Source of the DNA: Clostridia bacterium
GTDB lineage: Bacteria > Bacillota > Clostridia > Christensenellales > UBA1242
DNA: 6,505 bases
Assembly: GCA_017456465.1 (NCBI GenBank)
Contig: JAFTJJ010000084.1
Coordinates: 1-6,505, forward strand
Direction of reading: 5' to 3'
A program made the position numbers and the translations under genes. The number at the start of each line of letters is the position of its first letter. Position 1 is the first letter of the stretch. Under the pieces are notes generated by a model, which ran no database searches, was not told the DNA's origin, and was given only the letters and a program-made list of their open reading frames with translations. Of the stretch, positions 4,699 to 6,505 are shown in pieces.

Positions 4699-6505
4699 AT
4701 GGCAAAGAAAAAGTATGTTTACAATTTTTCTGAGGGCGACGCAACCATGAGAAATACTCTTGGTGGTAAAGGTGCCAACCTTGCTGAAATGACAAGAATT
4801 GGTCTTCCTGTTCCTCAAGGCTTCACAGTTTCAACTGAAGCTTGTACAGCTTACTACAACGACGGTAAGCAAATCAATGATGACATCAAAGCTGAAATCT
4901 TTGAGCATCTCGCAGATCTTGAAAAGACTTCTGGAAAGAAGTTCGGAGACAAGGAAAATCCTCTTCTTGTTTCTGTTCGTTCTGGCGCAAGAGCTTCAAT
5001 GCCTGGAATGATGGACACAATCCTCAATCTTGGTCTCAACGACGATGTTGTTGAAGCGCTCGCAGTAAAGTCTGGCAACCCAAGATGGGCTTATGACTGC
5101 TACAGAAGATTTATTCAAATGTTCTCAGACGTTGTTATGGAAGTGGGCAAGAAGTATTTTGAAAAGCTCATTGATCAAATGAAAGAAGAGAAAGGTGTGG
5201 TTTATGACGTTGACCTCACAGCTGAAGATTTGAAAGAACTCGCTCAAAAGTTCAAGGGTGAGTACAAAAATCAACTTGGAAAAGAATTCCCTTCTGATCC
5301 AAGAGAGCAACTCTTTGAAGCGATCAAAGCGGTGTTCAGATCTTGGGACAACCCAAGAGCAAACATCTATCGTATGGACCACGACATCCCTTATTCTTGG
5401 GGAACAGCCGTAAACGTTCAAATGATGGCGTTTGGTAACATGGGTGAAACATCAGGAACTGGTGTTGCGTTTACTCGTAACCCTGCAACTGGTGAAAAAG
5501 GACTTATGGGTGAATTCCTCTTGAATGCACAAGGTGAAGACGTTGTTGCCGGTGTTCGTACACCAATGCCTATTTCAAAAATGGAAGAGGTTATGCCTGA
5601 GGTTTACACTCAATTCCTTGATGTTTGCAACACTCTTGAAAACCATTACCGTGACATGCAAGACATGGAGTTCACAATCGAAGACAAGAAGCTTTATATG
5701 CTTCAAACTCGTAACGGTAAGAGAACTGCTGCTGCTGCCATTAAAATTGCTTGTGACCTCATTGATGAGGGAATGATTACAGAGCAAGAAGCTCTTATGC
5801 AAATTGACGCAAAGACTCTTGACATGCTTTTGCACCCAACATTTGATGCTGCAGATCTCAAGGCTGCTGACAAAGCTGACATTGTTGGAAAAGGTATTGC
5901 TGCATCTCCTGGTGCTGCAGCTGGTTCAATCGTGTTCACTGCTGAAGATGCAGTTGAGGCTGGAAAAGCTGGCAAGAAGGTTGTTCTTGTTCGTCTTGAG
6001 ACAAGTCCAGAAGACATTGAGGGAATGAAGTACTCTCAAGGAATCCTCACTGTTCGTGGTGGACAAACATCTCACGCTGCCGTTGTTGCTCGTGGAATGG
6101 GTACTTGCTGCGTTTCAGGTTGTGGCGAGATCAAAATGGATGAGGAAAACAAGTGCTTTACACTTGCTGGAAGAACTTACAGAGAAGGCGATGAAATTTC
6201 TCTTGACGGTTCAACAGGAAACATTTATGGAAGACTTATCAAAACTGTTCCTGCTGATCCAAACTCTGGATACTTCGGAAGAATCATGAAGCTTGCTGAC
6301 AAGTACAGAGCTCTTGGAGTTCGTACAAATGCTGACACACCAGCTGACGCTCGTCGTGCTGCTGAGCTTGGTGCAAACGGAATTGGTCTTACTCGTACTG
6401 AGCACATGTTCTTCGATCCAGACAGAATTGGTGCATTCCGTGAAATGATTTGCTCTGACACTGTTGAAGAAAGAGAAGCAGCGCTCGCTAAAATTGAGCC
6501 AATGC
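4699..6505 (+). CDS. ppdK: Pyruvate, phosphate dikinase (EC 2.7.9.1), 3'-partial
   Basis: This cytoplasmic enzyme interconverts pyruvate + ATP + Pi and PEP + AMP + PPi. In many anaerobes it serves glycolysis with PPi or PEP formation for gluconeogenesis. The 602 codons seen are intact. The N-terminal ATP-grasp domain covers about residues 1-345, with GGKGANLAEM (22-31), the nucleotide-binding VSVRSGAR (Arg94), GETSGTGVAFTRNPATG, and Glu324 ahead of LQTRNGKRT (335-343). The phosphohistidine domain has ASPGAAAG and GGQTSHAAVVARGMG, with catalytic His459 and Thr457, the site phosphorylated in plant enzymes. Gln456 is usually Met in relatives I recall. The PEP/pyruvate barrel begins near VRTNADTP (541) and GLTRTEHMFF. 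Full-length enzymes have about 870-890 residues, so some 270-290, including the substrate-site arginines and the CGEHGG cysteine, lie beyond the window. Codon use (GCT, CTT/CTC, AGA/CGT, GGT/GGA) suggests high expression. The gene has its own promoter and RBS. Confidence 0.97.
   Translation, partial: MAKKKYVYNFSEGDATMRNTLGGKGANLAEMTRIGLPVPQGFTVSTEACTAYYNDGKQINDDIKAEIFEHLADLEKTSGKKFGDKENPLLVSVRSGARASMPGMMDTILNLGLNDDVVEALAVKSGNPRWAYDCYRRFIQMFSDVVMEVGKKYFEKLIDQMKEEKGVVYDVDLTAEDLKELAQKFKGEYKNQLGKEFPSDPREQLFEAIKAVFRSWDNPRANIYRMDHDIPYSWGTAVNVQMMAFGNMGETSGTGVAFTRNPATGEKGLMGEFLLNAQGEDVVAGVRTPMPISKMEEVMPEVYTQFLDVCNTLENHYRDMQDMEFTIEDKKLYMLQTRNGKRTAAAAIKIACDLIDEGMITEQEALMQIDAKTLDMLLHPTFDAADLKAADKADIVGKGIAASPGAAAGSIVFTAEDAVEAGKAGKKVVLVRLETSPEDIEGMKYSQGILTVRGGQTSHAAVVARGMGTCCVSGCGEIKMDEENKCFTLAGRTYREGDEISLDGSTGNIYGRLIKTVPADPNSGYFGRIMKLADKYRALGVRTNADTPADARRAAELGANGIGLTRTEHMFFDPDRIGAFREMICSDTVEEREAALAKIEPM

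Noticed and set aside
5703..6461. Minus- and plus-strand open frames within ppdK
   Set aside because: They overlap a gene that matches a well-known enzyme over its whole visible length. None has its own expression signals.
2..6505. A linked multi-gene system (defence, mobile or toxin-antitoxin) formed by the three genes
   Set aside because: Each gene has a separate promoter or terminator, one encodes a core metabolic enzyme, and no transposase, integrase, nuclease, CRISPR repeats or terminal repeats were seen.

Overview
The window looks like chromosomal DNA from a low-GC, probably anaerobic Gram-positive bacterium of the Bacillota/Clostridia or a neighbouring low-GC gut lineage. The evidence is AT-rich sequence, strong AGGAG-type Shine-Dalgarno sites, sigma-70/sigma-A promoters close to consensus, a BspA-type leucine-rich-repeat surface protein, and a pyruvate phosphate dikinase that resembles the Clostridium symbiosum enzyme as recalled. 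The genus cannot be fixed from the sequence. The standard genetic code fits: TGG encodes Trp, and none of the three reading frames contains an internal TGA.

Layout. (1) Positions 2-3874, + strand: the 3' portion of a very large BspA/TpLRR-type leucine-rich-repeat protein. It is open at the left edge, so its true start and any signal peptide lie upstream. It contains two LRR blocks, each headed by a similar cap module, plus several insertion modules and a non-LRR C-terminal tail. An eight-G homopolymer at 329-336 is a candidate phase-variation switch. (2) Positions 3913-3952: a perfect 17-bp-stem hairpin flanked by A and T tracts, which can terminate transcription from both sides. (3) Positions 4012-4467, - strand: an unrecognised small soluble protein with its own promoter (TTGACA-17-TATAAT). 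(4) Positions 4468-4698: a divergent regulatory region carrying two promoters and several short dyads. (5) Positions 4699-6505, + strand: the first 602 codons of ppdK, cut by the right edge.

The three genes appear to be three separate transcription units. The LRR gene and the small gene converge on one shared terminator, and the small gene and ppdK diverge from one promoter region. ppdK is a core carbon-metabolism gene with codon use typical of high expression. The LRR gene is an accessory, probably cell-surface or secreted, gene. I see no sequence evidence that the three act together. No CRISPR array, mobile element, tRNA or rRNA was seen.
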